From Nitrincola alkalisediminis (GTDB taxonomy: Bacteria; Pseudomonadota; Gammaproteobacteria; Pseudomonadales; Balneatricaceae): 64,000 nt of DNA. The number at the start of each line of letters is the position of its first letter. The stretch's first letter is position 1. Below are positions 9,870 to 18,736 of this stretch, in pieces. The translations under genes were made by a program, and so were the position numbers. The notes below the pieces were generated by a model, which had not been told where the DNA came from, did no database searches, and saw only the letters and a list, made by a program, of their open reading frames with translations. The DNA lies in assembly GCF_009821115.1 (NCBI RefSeq), contig NZ_VYTY01000006.1, positions 62,001 to 126,000 on the forward strand. The letters run 5' to 3'.

Positions 9870-9882
9870 GTATAATTTATAC
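9870..9882. promoter_or_regulatory. Perfect 13-base palindrome in the TRAP promoter region
   Basis: GTATAATTTATAC is a perfect dyad (6+1+6) about 50 bases upstream of the sigma-54 promoter. A second imperfect dyad, GTGGAAATCCGC, lies at 9802-9813, where an enhancer for an NtrC-family activator might sit. The AT-rich character of the first also suits a bend or IHF site. Binding is not shown; the rest of the roughly 400-base gap between the chemoreceptor and the permease shows no gene. Confidence 0.35.
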
Positions 9883-9932
9883 GGTGCATGTAAGTTTATG
9901 ATATGTATTGATAAGTCTGATAAATTTTTGAG

Positions 9933-9949
9933 TTGGCATATATCCTGCT
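9933..9949 (+). promoter_or_regulatory. Sigma-54 (-24/-12) promoter of the TRAP operon
   Basis: TTGGCATATATCCTGCT has GG at 9935-9936 and GC at 9947-9948, exactly the GG-N10-GC spacing required by sigma-54, and TTGGCA matches the -24 box. A start site near 9960 would give a leader of about 125 bases before the permease ATG. The DctD-like sigma-54 activator is encoded in the same locus, which fits. Confidence 0.75.
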
Positions 9950-10084
9950 TATAGATTGCTCATGGTACATCGCGCAGTTATAAGCTTGGTAAACAGTAAA
10001 TCTGGACTAAAGTTAATTACAACTGTGTCACCACAATAAACATAAGTTTTGACCGTGTTAACTCAACCCCAGAGGTTAAGAAAA

Positions 10085-12292
10085 ATGTCTGATACTGATA
10101 AGTCGCTTGATGCACTCAGCCCAGAAGAGCGAGCCAAGCTAAAAGAGCTCATGGAGAAAGACGCCAAAACAGAGCGTCGGCTCGGTGGGGTCTGGAAGTG
10201 GTTAGTCGCGGCGTTAGGCGCCATAATGGTTTTGATCTATTTCTATGGTGCTGGTTTCAAAGCCTTAAGCACACAATACCACTTAGGTGTGTATGTCCTG
10301 ATTACCTTTGCGTTGGTGTTTTTGCTTTACCCCGCCGGATCACGCAGAATGGCTATCTCCTTATCGATTTTGACTGGTTTTCTCATATCGATATTAATTA
10401 ACTCCTTCTTTGTATTTGAATCACCTTACGCACTTTATCAGCAAGTCATGATGTTTAAAGAGACTGCCGGATATGATGGATTGGGCGTTGCCTATGCAGA
10501 AGAGTTTGGTTTGTTGGGCTGGATATTCTTATTAACCTTGCCTTTTGCGGCTTTATTGGTGCCACTGGATCAGTGGATGGCGAAGCGTTTTACCAGCACT
10601 CCAACGGCCAGCGATATTCTTCTCTGCTTAATGGTAACGGCGTCAGTCATGTACTGGATCAGCCAATTTGAGCAATTAAACTACCGTGCAGGTGCCGAAC
10701 ATGAGTTGGATTATCTCATCAGTATAGTGGGTTTGATTTTATCGCTTGAAGTTTGTAGACGCGTGTTAGGCTGGTCCATTACCTTAATCGGTATTGGTAT
10801 GATTGCGTTTGGCTTATATGGCCCGTATTTGCCTGAGTTGTTTGCTCACCGTGGCTTTAGTATTGAACGTTTAGCAACCTCTTTGTTCCTGACGACCAAC
10901 GGCGTGTTTGGTGTGATGGCGAGTGTTCTGGCGACCTACGTTATTCTATTTATTTTCTTCGGCGCGTTTTTGCAAAAATCAGGTGCTGGAAAGTTCTTTA
11001 TTGAATTGCCTTTGGCCTTGGCGGGTCGTTCTGCGGGGGGGCCTGCAAAAGTAGCTGTTATGTCCTCAGCCTTATTTGGCTCAGTGTCCGGTAGTGCTAT
11101 TGCGAATACCGTGTCCTCAGGAGCATTCACCATTCCAATGATGAAACGTGCAGGGTTTAAACCACATGTTGCCGGTGCAATTGAGCCTGCTGCGTCTATT
11201 GGAGGAATGTTCTTGCCTCCGATCATGGGTGCGGGTGGCTTCTTAATGGCGGAATTGACGGGGACGCCGTATTCCACCATCATGATTCTATCCATAGGGC
11301 CTGCGTTCATTTACTTCTTATCTATCTTTATGATGGTTCACTTTGAAGCTAAAAAACACAATTTGATTGGTACTCCGGGTGAAGTGTTACCGCACTGGAA
11401 GGAGGTTTTGAAGTCGGGATGGTACTTTGCACTGCCACTCGTGATCATTACCGTTCTACTGTTAAGTGGACGTTCTGCAGGCAATGCGGCATTCTGGGCG
11501 ACCTTGTCCTGTATCGCTGTTAGCTGGATCAAAAAAGAGACGCGCATGGGCCCACGTGAGATTTGGGATGCTATCCAAATTGGTGCGCGCAATACGCTGA
11601 TTGTAGGGGCTACTATGGGGGTTATTGGTGTGATCGTGGGTACGATCTCCTTGACCGGTATGGGCCTTAAATTCTCAGATCTCATCATTTCAATGGCTGG
11701 CGGTAATTTATTGTTGGCTCTAGTGCTAGTGGCGATTGCCTCCCTGGTCTTGGGCATGGGTGTGCCAGTGACGGCGGCATACTTGATCGTTGCTGTCCTT
11801 GCCGTACCGGCTTTGGGTGATTTGGGTGTAACTGTCATTGCGGCACATATGATTGTGTACTGGCTCTCACAAGACTCCAACATAACACCACCTGTGTGTG
11901 TGGCGGCATATGCTGGGGCGGCGATTGCGGGTTCAGATCCATGGAAAACCGGTTGGACCGCATTCAAGTTCGCAAAAATGCTGTACATCATGCCGCTGCT
12001 GTTTGCCTTCGTACCCGCAATGCTGCTAGATGGCTCGACCACTGACATTTTGATTGCGTACACATCGGCGGTGATGGGAACCATTGCGTTCTGTTCATTT
12101 GCCATCGGCTACGCGCGTCGTAAAACGACATTACTTGAGTGGATTATACTTGGAGTTGCAACCGTTGCACTCTACTGGCCAACGCTGATCTCTGATGCAA
12201 TCGGTTTGGCCTTAGTTGCGGTCGTGTATTGGATGCAGCGTGATGTGACCAAACAAAGTGGCGTTGAAGCGCTTACCACTAAGCCTGAATAA
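10085..12292 (+). CDS. TRAP transporter fused permease (DctQM type)
   Basis: Inner-membrane permease of a tripartite ATP-independent periplasmic transporter, driven by an ion gradient. Of 735 residues the first 250 or so are the small-subunit-like helices, the rest the large DctM-like domain with the conserved GSVSGSAIANTVSSGAFTIP and PAASIGGMFLPPIMGAGGF segments. Such fused permeases belong to the TAXI class, and the TAXI binding protein follows two genes later. The frame is open from 10049, but the ATG at 10085 follows AGAGG at a fitting distance. The N-terminal 35 residues are charged and cytoplasmic. Substrate is not deducible; TAXI systems have been linked to glutamate and C4/C5 dicarboxylates. 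Confidence 0.94.
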   Translation: MSDTDKSLDALSPEERAKLKELMEKDAKTERRLGGVWKWLVAALGAIMVLIYFYGAGFKALSTQYHLGVYVLITFALVFLLYPAGSRRMAISLSILTGFLISILINSFFVFESPYALYQQVMMFKETAGYDGLGVAYAEEFGLLGWIFLLTLPFAALLVPLDQWMAKRFTSTPTASDILLCLMVTASVMYWISQFEQLNYRAGAEHELDYLISIVGLILSLEVCRRVLGWSITLIGIGMIAFGLYGPYLPELFAHRGFSIERLATSLFLTTNGVFGVMASVLATYVILFIFFGAFLQKSGAGKFFIELPLALAGRSAGGPAKVAVMSSALFGSVSGSAIANTVSSGAFTIPMMKRAGFKPHVAGAIEPAASIGGMFLPPIMGAGGFLMAELTGTPYSTIMILSIGPAFIYFLSIFMMVHFEAKKHNLIGTPGEVLPHWKEVLKSGWYFALPLVIITVLLLSGRSAGNAAFWATLSCIAVSWIKKETRMGPREIWDAIQIGARNTLIVGATMGVIGVIVGTISLTGMGLKFSDLIISMAGGNLLLALVLVAIASLVLGMGVPVTAAYLIVAVLAVPALGDLGVTVIAAHMIVYWLSQDSNITPPVCVAAYAGAAIAGSDPWKTGWTAFKFAKMLYIMPLLFAFVPAMLLDGSTTDILIAYTSAVMGTIAFCSFAIGYARRKTTLLEWIILGVATVALYWPTLISDAIGLALVAVVYWMQRDVTKQSGVEALTTKPE

Positions 12293-12303
12293 AGGACACG
12301 ATT

Positions 12304-12756
12304 ATGGCGTTGTATACAAAAATACTGTTCGCGACCGATTTTTCTGAAGGCTCGTATAAGGCATGCCAACATGCGTTGGAGATTGCACACCTTTCGGGTG
12401 CTCAGCTCTATGTTTTGCATGTCATCACTGAGTTGACGGATAAGCGTCGCCGACGTTTACCTGCTGAAGTGGTCGAAATCTTTGCGCGCGAGGTCGAGAC
12501 CCATGCGATTGCAGATATGAAAGACTTTTGTAAACAATACCTTTCTTCTGAAAAGCTAAAAGGTATTGAGCTAGTTACCGATGTTGTCATCGGGCGCAGT
12601 GAAGAAGAGATTTTACGTGTTGCAAATACCCAGTCAGTGGACCTCATTGTACTGGGCACAGCTGGGCGGACGGGTATCGAAAAAGTACTCGTTGGTTCAA
12701 CGGCTGAGCGAGTGATACGTGAAGCGAAGGTTCCGGTATTGACCGTTCGAATCTGA
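12304..12756 (+). CDS. UspA-family universal stress protein, TRAP-associated
   Basis: A 150-residue single Usp domain: N-terminal strand ILFATDFSEGS, and the C-terminal ATP-binding signature GTAGRTGIEKVLVGSTAE (G-x2-G-x9-G-[ST]). It lies 11 bases downstream of the TRAP permease. The same pairing is known for TeaD in Halomonas, an ATP-binding Usp protein that tunes the TeaABC TRAP transporter; a like regulatory role here is inference from context. RBS AAAGGA precedes the ATG. Confidence 0.93.
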   Translation: MALYTKILFATDFSEGSYKACQHALEIAHLSGAQLYVLHVITELTDKRRRRLPAEVVEIFAREVETHAIADMKDFCKQYLSSEKLKGIELVTDVVIGRSEEEILRVANTQSVDLIVLGTAGRTGIEKVLVGSTAERVIREAKVPVLTVRI

Positions 12757-12831
12757 GCAAGATGAATTGTTTTGTGAAAGCAAAACGTGATACACCCATA
12801 AAAAATGATAAATACAAAAGAGGAAATCTTT

Positions 12832-13833
12832 ATGTCAGCCATGTTTAATTTCAAAAAAACGGCTTCATTAGCGGCAGCAGCAGTTGCGGCTGTGTCCCTT
12901 ACCTTTGCATCTATGGCCAGTGCTCAATCGGTTCAGCGTTTGGCGTTTTCCGGTGGTCCAGATGGCGGTACCTTCCAGTTTTTCTCTAATGGCATCTCAA
13001 CACGTTTATCACGTGCAATTGACGGCGTTGACGTGTCGAATATGGCATCAGCGGGTTCCGTTGAGAACTTAAGACGTGTTAACTCGCGTGATGCGGACTT
13101 TGGTATTGTCTACTCAGGCGATCTTTACTTAGGTTCAGAAGGTCAGCTGACGAACGATACCCGTCGTTACCGTAACGTTCAGGCGATCTCTTACATGTTT
13201 GGTGCGCCTGCGCACTTGATTGTACTGGATAGCGCTGGCATCACCGATGTAAGTCAGCTGGCTGGGAAAAATGTTGCTGTAGGACCTGCGGGTTCTGGAG
13301 CGGCAGCATCTGCACAGCGTTTCTTTGAAGGTGTTGGTCTGTGGGACAAAATCAGCCCTCAGTACATAGGTTACAACCAAGGTGCTTCTGCGTTGGGTGA
13401 CCGTCAAATTGATGCGCTGTGGGTGTTTGCAGGCTTCCCGAATGCATCTGTTATCCAAGCGGCTACCAGCAATCGTGTAAAACTGTTGCAAGTGTATGAA
13501 GCGGCTGAGAAAGGAACATTGTTCAATGATCATCCTTACTATGCTCAGGTAACCATCCCAGCGGGAACTTACCCGAACGTAGACTACGATGTAGTGACCA
13601 TTCAAGACTCAGCCTTGTGGGTTACTGGACGTCACATGTCTGAAGAGATGATTTACAACATGGTGTCTGAAGTTTACTCAGACAGCGGCTTGGAGTTCAT
13701 GCGTTCTGTGTCTAGCGCTGCCTCTGCAATGACGGTTGAAAGTGCTCTAGACGGTATCGTCAACACTGTTCACCCTGGTGCAGCTAAGTTCTGGGAAGAA
13801 AAAGGTCATACCTTGAACGACGCTCAGAAGTAA
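12832..13833 (+). CDS. TAXI-family TRAP solute-binding protein
   Basis: Periplasmic binding protein feeding the fused permease upstream. A signal peptide (FKKTASLAAAAVAAVSLTF, ASMASAQ site) is followed by the TAXI-type fold: strand VQRLAFSGGPDGGTFQFFSNG, the SAGSVENLRRV segment that touches ligand, and VGPAGSGAAASAQRFFEG. The frame opens at 12805, but the ATG at 12832 follows GAGGAAA and begins the signal peptide; this gives 333 residues. A small stem (GTTTTG/CAAAAC, 12769-12786) lies between the Usp gene and this one and may separate expression levels. An intrinsic terminator follows. Confidence 0.95.
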   Translation: MSAMFNFKKTASLAAAAVAAVSLTFASMASAQSVQRLAFSGGPDGGTFQFFSNGISTRLSRAIDGVDVSNMASAGSVENLRRVNSRDADFGIVYSGDLYLGSEGQLTNDTRRYRNVQAISYMFGAPAHLIVLDSAGITDVSQLAGKNVAVGPAGSGAAASAQRFFEGVGLWDKISPQYIGYNQGASALGDRQIDALWVFAGFPNASVIQAATSNRVKLLQVYEAAEKGTLFNDHPYYAQVTIPAGTYPNVDYDVVTIQDSALWVTGRHMSEEMIYNMVSEVYSDSGLEFMRSVSSAASAMTVESALDGIVNTVHPGAAKFWEEKGHTLNDAQK

Positions 13834-13872
13834 GTTTTGTTTTAAGGTCTCATTTATTTAATCAGGCCTGTA

Positions 13873-13902
13873 AAAAACCCTCGCTTGCGAGGGTTTTTTT
13901 TA
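13873..13902. terminator. Bidirectional intrinsic terminator
   Basis: ACCCTCGC/GCGAGGGT stem around a two-base loop, with an A run before and a T run after. It ends the TRAP operon on one strand and ilvA, whose stop is at 13907, on the other. Confidence 0.9.
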
Positions 13903-13906
13903 TGGT

Positions 13907-15424
13907 TTAGCCTAGAAAAAGTGTATAGGCGTCGTTGTCGGTTTCTTCCCAATAGGTGTAGCCAATTTCAGAAAGATAAGTGGCAACTAGGCTACGTTCT
14001 TCAGGAGGCACTTGCATGCCTGCAAGGACACGCCCGTAGGCCGCACCATGATTGCGATAGTGAAACATTGAAATATTCCAACGCCCACCGAGTTTATTCA
14101 AAAATAGCATTAATGCACCGGGGCGCTCAGGAAACTCAAATCGATAAATTACTTCGTTGGTCACACTCGCAGGTGCGTGGCCACCGACCATGTAACGAAT
14201 ATGAATTTTCGCCATTTCGTTATCCGTCAGGTCTGTCACTTCTAAATCATGCGCTTTGAGGGTATCGAGAAGCTCTTTGCGGCCATCATTGTCTGGCTTG
14301 ATCTGAACACCCGCAAAAATGATGGCTTGATTATCATCACTGTAGCGGTAATTAAACTCGGTAATATTGCGCTTGCCGAGGGCTGTGCAAAACTGCTTGA
14401 AGCTGCCTGGGCGCTCAGGGATTTTTGCCGCGATAATCGCTTCACGTTTTTCACCCAACTCCGAGCGTTCAGCAATGTGTCGCAAACGATCAAAGTTAAC
14501 ATTCGCGCCCGAATCAATAGCGATCAGGGTTTGGCCAGAAATTTTTTCACGTTCAACGTATTTTTTGACGCCCGCAACGCCAAGCGCACCTGCAGGTTCG
14601 CATACAGAGCGAGTGTCATCGAATATATCTTTAACGGCGGCGCAGATTTCATCCGTTGTTACTGTGATGACTTCATCGACAAACTGTTTTGCTAATTCGA
14701 AGGTGTGCTCGCCAATTTGTGCGACCGCCACTCCGTCTGCAAAGAGACCGACTTGCGGTAGGATCACTCGCTCACCCGCTTCGAGCGCGGCTTTAAGGCA
14801 GGCCGCATCTTCGGGTTCGACGCCAATTACTTTAATGTCTGGGCGCAGGTATTTGATGTATACAGCGATACCCGCGATGAGGCCACCACCACCGACGGGC
14901 ACAAATACGGCTTCGATAGGGCCGCTTTCCTGACGAAGGATCTCCATCGCAATCGTGCCTTGTCCGGCAATCACATCTGGGTCGTCGAAAGGTGGAATAT
15001 AGGTGTAGCCTTTTTCACTGACAAGCCGTTTGGCGTGCGCTTGCGCTTCATCAAAGGTGTCTCCATGCAGGACAACACGCCCACCTCGAGCTTTTACACT
15101 GCTGACTTTTATCTCGGGTGTGGTTTTTGGCATGACAATGGTGGCTTTTACGCCCATTGCCTTTGCCGACATAGCTAGACCTTGTGCATGGTTTCCGGCT
15201 GAGGCCGTAATGACGCCTACCGCCTTTTCACTTTCGGTCAGCTGAGCCATACGGTTGTAGGCACCTCTGAGCTTGAAGGAAAACACGGGTTGCATGTCTT
15301 CACGCTTCAATAAAATTCGGTTGCCCAATCGGCTGGAAAGAGAGGGAGCGAGGTGGAGAGGGGTCTCGACTGCAACATCGTAAACCCGAGCTTCAAGAAT
15401 TTTTTTGATATACCGGTGAGCCAT
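13907..15424 (-). CDS. ilvA: Biosynthetic threonine dehydratase
   Basis: PLP enzyme that deaminates threonine to 2-oxobutyrate, the first step to isoleucine. The 505-residue length and two C-terminal ACT-like regulatory domains (about 330-500, for example REAIIAAKIPERPGSF and FEFPERPGALMLFL) mark the allosteric biosynthetic form rather than the catabolic TdcB type. The PLP lysine lies in FSFKLRGAYN near residue 49; the glycine loop is VGGGGLIAG. Monocistronic between two terminators' reach; rpiA is divergent about 130 bases away. Confidence 0.96.
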   Translation of the reverse strand: MAHRYIKKILEARVYDVAVETPLHLAPSLSSRLGNRILLKREDMQPVFSFKLRGAYNRMAQLTESEKAVGVITASAGNHAQGLAMSAKAMGVKATIVMPKTTPEIKVSSVKARGGRVVLHGDTFDEAQAHAKRLVSEKGYTYIPPFDDPDVIAGQGTIAMEILRQESGPIEAVFVPVGGGGLIAGIAVYIKYLRPDIKVIGVEPEDAACLKAALEAGERVILPQVGLFADGVAVAQIGEHTFELAKQFVDEVITVTTDEICAAVKDIFDDTRSVCEPAGALGVAGVKKYVEREKISGQTLIAIDSGANVNFDRLRHIAERSELGEKREAIIAAKIPERPGSFKQFCTALGKRNITEFNYRYSDDNQAIIFAGVQIKPDNDGRKELLDTLKAHDLEVTDLTDNEMAKIHIRYMVGGHAPASVTNEVIYRFEFPERPGALMLFLNKLGGRWNISMFHYRNHGAAYGRVLAGMQVPPEERSLVATYLSEIGYTYWEETDNDAYTLFLG

Positions 15425-15490
15425 AACGAACCAAGTTTGCCAAAGTGAATAAGAAAAGAGAACTGATGTTATCGGCTATAACCTCTAGCG

Positions 15491-15521
15491 TCTACAAGCA
15501 TGGTAAGGTGTTGCGTATAAT
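15491..15521 (+). promoter_or_regulatory. Probable sigma-70 promoter of rpiA
   Basis: A perfect TATAAT at 15516-15521 lies 34 bases before the rpiA ATG. The best -35 candidate is TCTACA at 15491-15496, a weak match with a long spacer. The -10 is convincing, the -35 is not. Confidence 0.4.
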
Positions 15522-15555
15522 TAGCGATTATTCTGCCAACAATAGGTGAAAAGTG

Positions 15556-16233
15556 ATGACACAGGATGAAATGAAAAAGGCTGTCGGCCAGGCGGCGGTT
15601 GACATGATTCGACCTCGTCTCGAAAAAGACATGATTATCGGTGTCGGTACGGGTTCAACGGCCAATTGTTTTATTGAGGCGTTGGCATCCTGTCGTGATC
15701 AGTTTGCAGGAGCGGTTGCTAGCTCGGAGGCAACCGCCGAGCGTTTACGTCAAGTTGGCATCGAGGTGTTTGATCTTAACAGTGCGGGATCCTTAGCGTT
15801 TTACATTGATGGCGCTGATGAGTTTGATGGTGCGCTCAACCTGATCAAAGGGGGAGGTGCTGCACTGACGCGTGAGAAGATAGTGGCGGCCGCTTCAAAA
15901 GAGTTTATTTGCATTGTCGATCAAAGTAAGCAAGTGGATGTGCTTGGGCGCTTTCCTTTACCGATAGAGGTCATTCCAATGGCGCGGTCTTATGTGGCAC
16001 GTCAGTTGGCTGCACTGGATGGGCAGCCCGTGTATCGAGAAGGGTGTATCACCGATAATGGCAACATCATTTTAGATGTCCATCATTTGGAAATACTCGA
16101 CCCTAAAGCCTTTGAGCGTTTCTTAAATAACATAGTGGGGGTGGTGACGAATGGCTTGTTTGCGAACCGTCCTGCTGATGTGGTGCTCATGTCGACACCC
16201 GCTGGTGTTGAAGAGCTGCGCGCACGTTCGTAA
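15556..16233 (+). CDS. rpiA: Ribose-5-phosphate isomerase A
   Basis: Interconverts ribose 5-phosphate and ribulose 5-phosphate in the pentose phosphate pathway. The 225-residue protein has the phosphate-binding VGTGSTA loop, the catalytic DGADEFD segment near residue 80 and the [13 protein letters not shown] motif. An in-frame GTG directly precedes the ATG, but the ATG at 15556 has AGGTGA six bases upstream and is the better start. The divergent neighbour is ilvA, as in several gammaproteobacteria. Confidence 0.97.
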   Translation: MTQDEMKKAVGQAAVDMIRPRLEKDMIIGVGTGSTANCFIEALASCRDQFAGAVASSEATAERLRQVGIEVFDLNSAGSLAFYIDGADEFDGALNLIKGGGAALTREKIVAAASKEFICIVDQSKQVDVLGRFPLPIEVIPMARSYVARQLAALDGQPVYREGCITDNGNIILDVHHLEILDPKAFERFLNNIVGVVTNGLFANRPADVVLMSTPAGVEELRARS

Positions 16234-16235
16234 TG

Positions 16236-16260
16236 TAAAAAGAGCCCCTGATGGGGCTCT
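16236..16260 (-). terminator. Intrinsic terminator for the ybbA-ybbP operon
   Basis: AGAGCCCC/GGGGCTCT stem with a TGAT loop. Read on the minus strand it is followed by a T run, so it terminates transcription arriving from the ABC permease gene that ends at 16268; it may also stop rpiA reading. Confidence 0.8.
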
Positions 16261-16267
16261 CTCTACT

Positions 16268-18736
16268 CTAGTGGGCTCTTAATAAGCGGTAACATTGGTC
16301 AAGCGTGAGCCGTTTTCGCAGTAACGCGCCGCTTACGGTGAAAAATGCAAAGCTTGCCAAGGGTAATGTTAGCCAAAGGCCGAGATGCAATTGCGGTGCA
16401 ATGTCCAGCAAATGAATGTAGAGCAAGGCAATAATGCCTTCGGCGATGATGGCCGCCATGAATCCACACAGTCCTCCGAGTAACATTAGCTCTAATAGGT
16501 CAAGCTGTTGGGTTTGCTTCGCATTTGCTCCAAGCGTCTGCAGTAAAGCGCCCTCATAGCGACGTTGCTCTAAGGCTTGCTGCAGGGTTAGCAACATGAG
16601 CATGGCGCCGCAAACGAGACTCAGCGCAAGAATCAGTGCCGAACTATCCCCTAAGCGCGTCAACCATTGATTGAGTTGCAGCAGCATTTGATCGATATCA
16701 ATTAGGGTTAAGGATGGAAATGCTCGTACGAGTTGATTTGCCAGCTCTTGTTGCTCTTGCCCTAAACGAAAGCTCGTAATATAGGTCGCAGGAAATTGAT
16801 TCAGAGTTGCTTCGTCAAAAATGACATAAAAATTAGGCTGGAAGGATGTCCACTCGACGCTGCGTAGGTTCGCAATTTGAGCTTCTACTTCTAATCCTGC
16901 TAAATCAAACCCTAAGACATCACCGAGCTTCAGCCCTAAAATTTGTGCCATTTCCTCCTCAACTGAGATCAGCGGGCCGGATGTCTCGCCTTGCCACCAT
17001 TCGCCTTCGGTCATGATGTTGTGTGCAGGTGCCTGATTGCTCCAGCTCAAGTTCAACTCACGATTTAGCGTATTATGCTCAAGTTGTTCGGGCGTCATTT
17101 GGGCATGAATGGGTGCTCCGTTCAGGGTGGTGATGCGACCTCTGACCATCGGAAAAAACACGGCATTCACATTGGCGTCATCAAGAAAGCTCTGTAGCCC
17201 TTCGGTTTGCCAAGGCTGGATATTGACGACAAAGTAGTTGGGTGTGTCGTCAGGGATTTGCGCCTGCCAATCTTTTAGCAGGTCTGTACGGCTCACCCAC
17301 ACCACGCTCAGCAGTGTTAAAAGCAAAATCGCAACCGCAGACTGTAAACGGTGCCACTGACGTTGTTGGCGTAGGCGCATGACCAATAAACGCCCCAGCA
17401 ACAGCCGTTTGGCCAGAGGTGTGGCAAGATGTTTCAAGCAGAATTGGGCGATGGTGCCCAGTACGGCTCCACCCAAGAGCAAGAAGGCCAATAAAATGAA
17501 TGCCGCCATAGGTGCTTCTAGGAAGCTCAATAACACAACGAGCAGAAGCAGGGCACACATTACTTGTAATGCCAACCCGCGCCGTTCGGTTTTGATATCT
17601 TCATCTCTAAAGAGCGCACTGACTGAAACCTTTGATAGGCCCAAAATGGGCGGCAGTCCCAGTAGAACCAAGAGCGCTAGGCCAACACCCGCACCGGTAA
17701 AATAGCGCCAAAGAGCGGGAGCGGGCAGGGATTGAGGGAGGAGCTCATCTAGCCAGCGTGAAACCATGTGCTCCAGCGCGATCCCTGTAAACGAGCCCAT
17801 AAGAGCAAGTACGGCCCAAGCCAATACCAGCTGCATCAAGTACAATACAACCATTGAGCGCTGTGTCATGCCGAGACTTAACAGCAAAGCGCAGCGAAGG
17901 TGCTGGCTTTGGCTAAAGCGCTTAAGGCTTAAGAATATGGTTAATGCCGACAGTAAAAGTGCAATCAATGACGTGAGTTTCAGATAGCTCAATGCGCTAG
18001 CCAAGGCATTGCCGCCTAAGGGTTGTTCATCCTGAAGTGAAAAAAGCCGCTCTTCATCACCGAGATTTTCCTTCAAAAACTGCGCAAAGGCAGTCACCTG
18101 TTCGCTTGATCCCGACAATAAAAGCCTGAATTCGGCTCGACTACCGGGTGCAAGAATCCCACTGGCTTCAAGATCCGCCTCATTGACCAGTATTTGAGGA
18201 CTAAAGCTTCTGAATCCGCTGCCCCTGTCGGGAGAGCTGATCAGTTCAGCTTTGACGATGAGTTCGGTGTACCCCAATTCAATCCTGTCACCGAGGCTAA
18301 GGCCCAGCTGTGACATCACTCTGGCTTCGACCCAGGCATGCCCTGGCTCAGGGATGTCGGTTTCTTGGGAGGGGCGAGTTTGAATTTGGCCTCGTAAGGG
18401 ATAGGGGGATTGCACGATCCGCACCGAACTCAGCATCATCTCGTCACCTGCACTGATCATGCTTGGAAACTGAATGACCGATGTGCTGGTTAGGCCTGCA
18501 TCTGTGGCTTGCTGTAAGCGGAGAGTTTGAATGGGGCGTTGGCTGCTTAACACCATGTCTGCACCAAGGACGGACGCGCTCTCACGGAGTAAGCCGCGTT
18601 CGAGTCTGTCACCGAGGAGCGATAAAAGGGTTGTTAGGGTAATCGCGATCCACGTGGCAATGAGTAAGGCCCGCCACTCCGTTGTGCGCAGCTGGCCTTG
18701 CATCTGGCGTCTGAGTATGCGAACAGAAGCGCTCAT
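16268..18736 (-). CDS. ybbP: FtsX-like ABC transporter permease (YbbP type)
   Basis: An 822-residue inner-membrane protein with one N-terminal helix, a large periplasmic domain, two FtsX/MacB-type helical bundles (about 255-450 and 695-815) and a second periplasmic domain between them. This two-bundle plan is that of E. coli YbbP. Partner of the ATPase whose gene overlaps by four bases. Such systems usually act as mechanotransmission or lipid/export complexes; the substrate is unknown. Located opposite tesA, the E. coli arrangement. Confidence 0.9.
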   Translation of the reverse strand: MSASVRILRRQMQGQLRTTEWRALLIATWIAITLTTLLSLLGDRLERGLLRESASVLGADMVLSSQRPIQTLRLQQATDAGLTSTSVIQFPSMISAGDEMMLSSVRIVQSPYPLRGQIQTRPSQETDIPEPGHAWVEARVMSQLGLSLGDRIELGYTELIVKAELISSPDRGSGFRSFSPQILVNEADLEASGILAPGSRAEFRLLLSGSSEQVTAFAQFLKENLGDEERLFSLQDEQPLGGNALASALSYLKLTSLIALLLSALTIFLSLKRFSQSQHLRCALLLSLGMTQRSMVVLYLMQLVLAWAVLALMGSFTGIALEHMVSRWLDELLPQSLPAPALWRYFTGAGVGLALLVLLGLPPILGLSKVSVSALFRDEDIKTERRGLALQVMCALLLLVVLLSFLEAPMAAFILLAFLLLGGAVLGTIAQFCLKHLATPLAKRLLLGRLLVMRLRQQRQWHRLQSAVAILLLTLLSVVWVSRTDLLKDWQAQIPDDTPNYFVVNIQPWQTEGLQSFLDDANVNAVFFPMVRGRITTLNGAPIHAQMTPEQLEHNTLNRELNLSWSNQAPAHNIMTEGEWWQGETSGPLISVEEEMAQILGLKLGDVLGFDLAGLEVEAQIANLRSVEWTSFQPNFYVIFDEATLNQFPATYITSFRLGQEQQELANQLVRAFPSLTLIDIDQMLLQLNQWLTRLGDSSALILALSLVCGAMLMLLTLQQALEQRRYEGALLQTLGANAKQTQQLDLLELMLLGGLCGFMAAIIAEGIIALLYIHLLDIAPQLHLGLWLTLPLASFAFFTVSGALLRKRLTLDQCYRLLRAH

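Noticed and set aside
11338..12105. 255-codon open frame on the minus strand opposite the TRAP permease
   Set aside because: It mirrors a hydrophobic GC-balanced coding region, has no Shine-Dalgarno or recognisable domain, and the plus-strand gene is certain.
14367..14933. 188-codon open frame opposite ilvA
   Set aside because: Composition-driven shadow of ilvA; protein is Arg/Ser/Thr rich with no domain.
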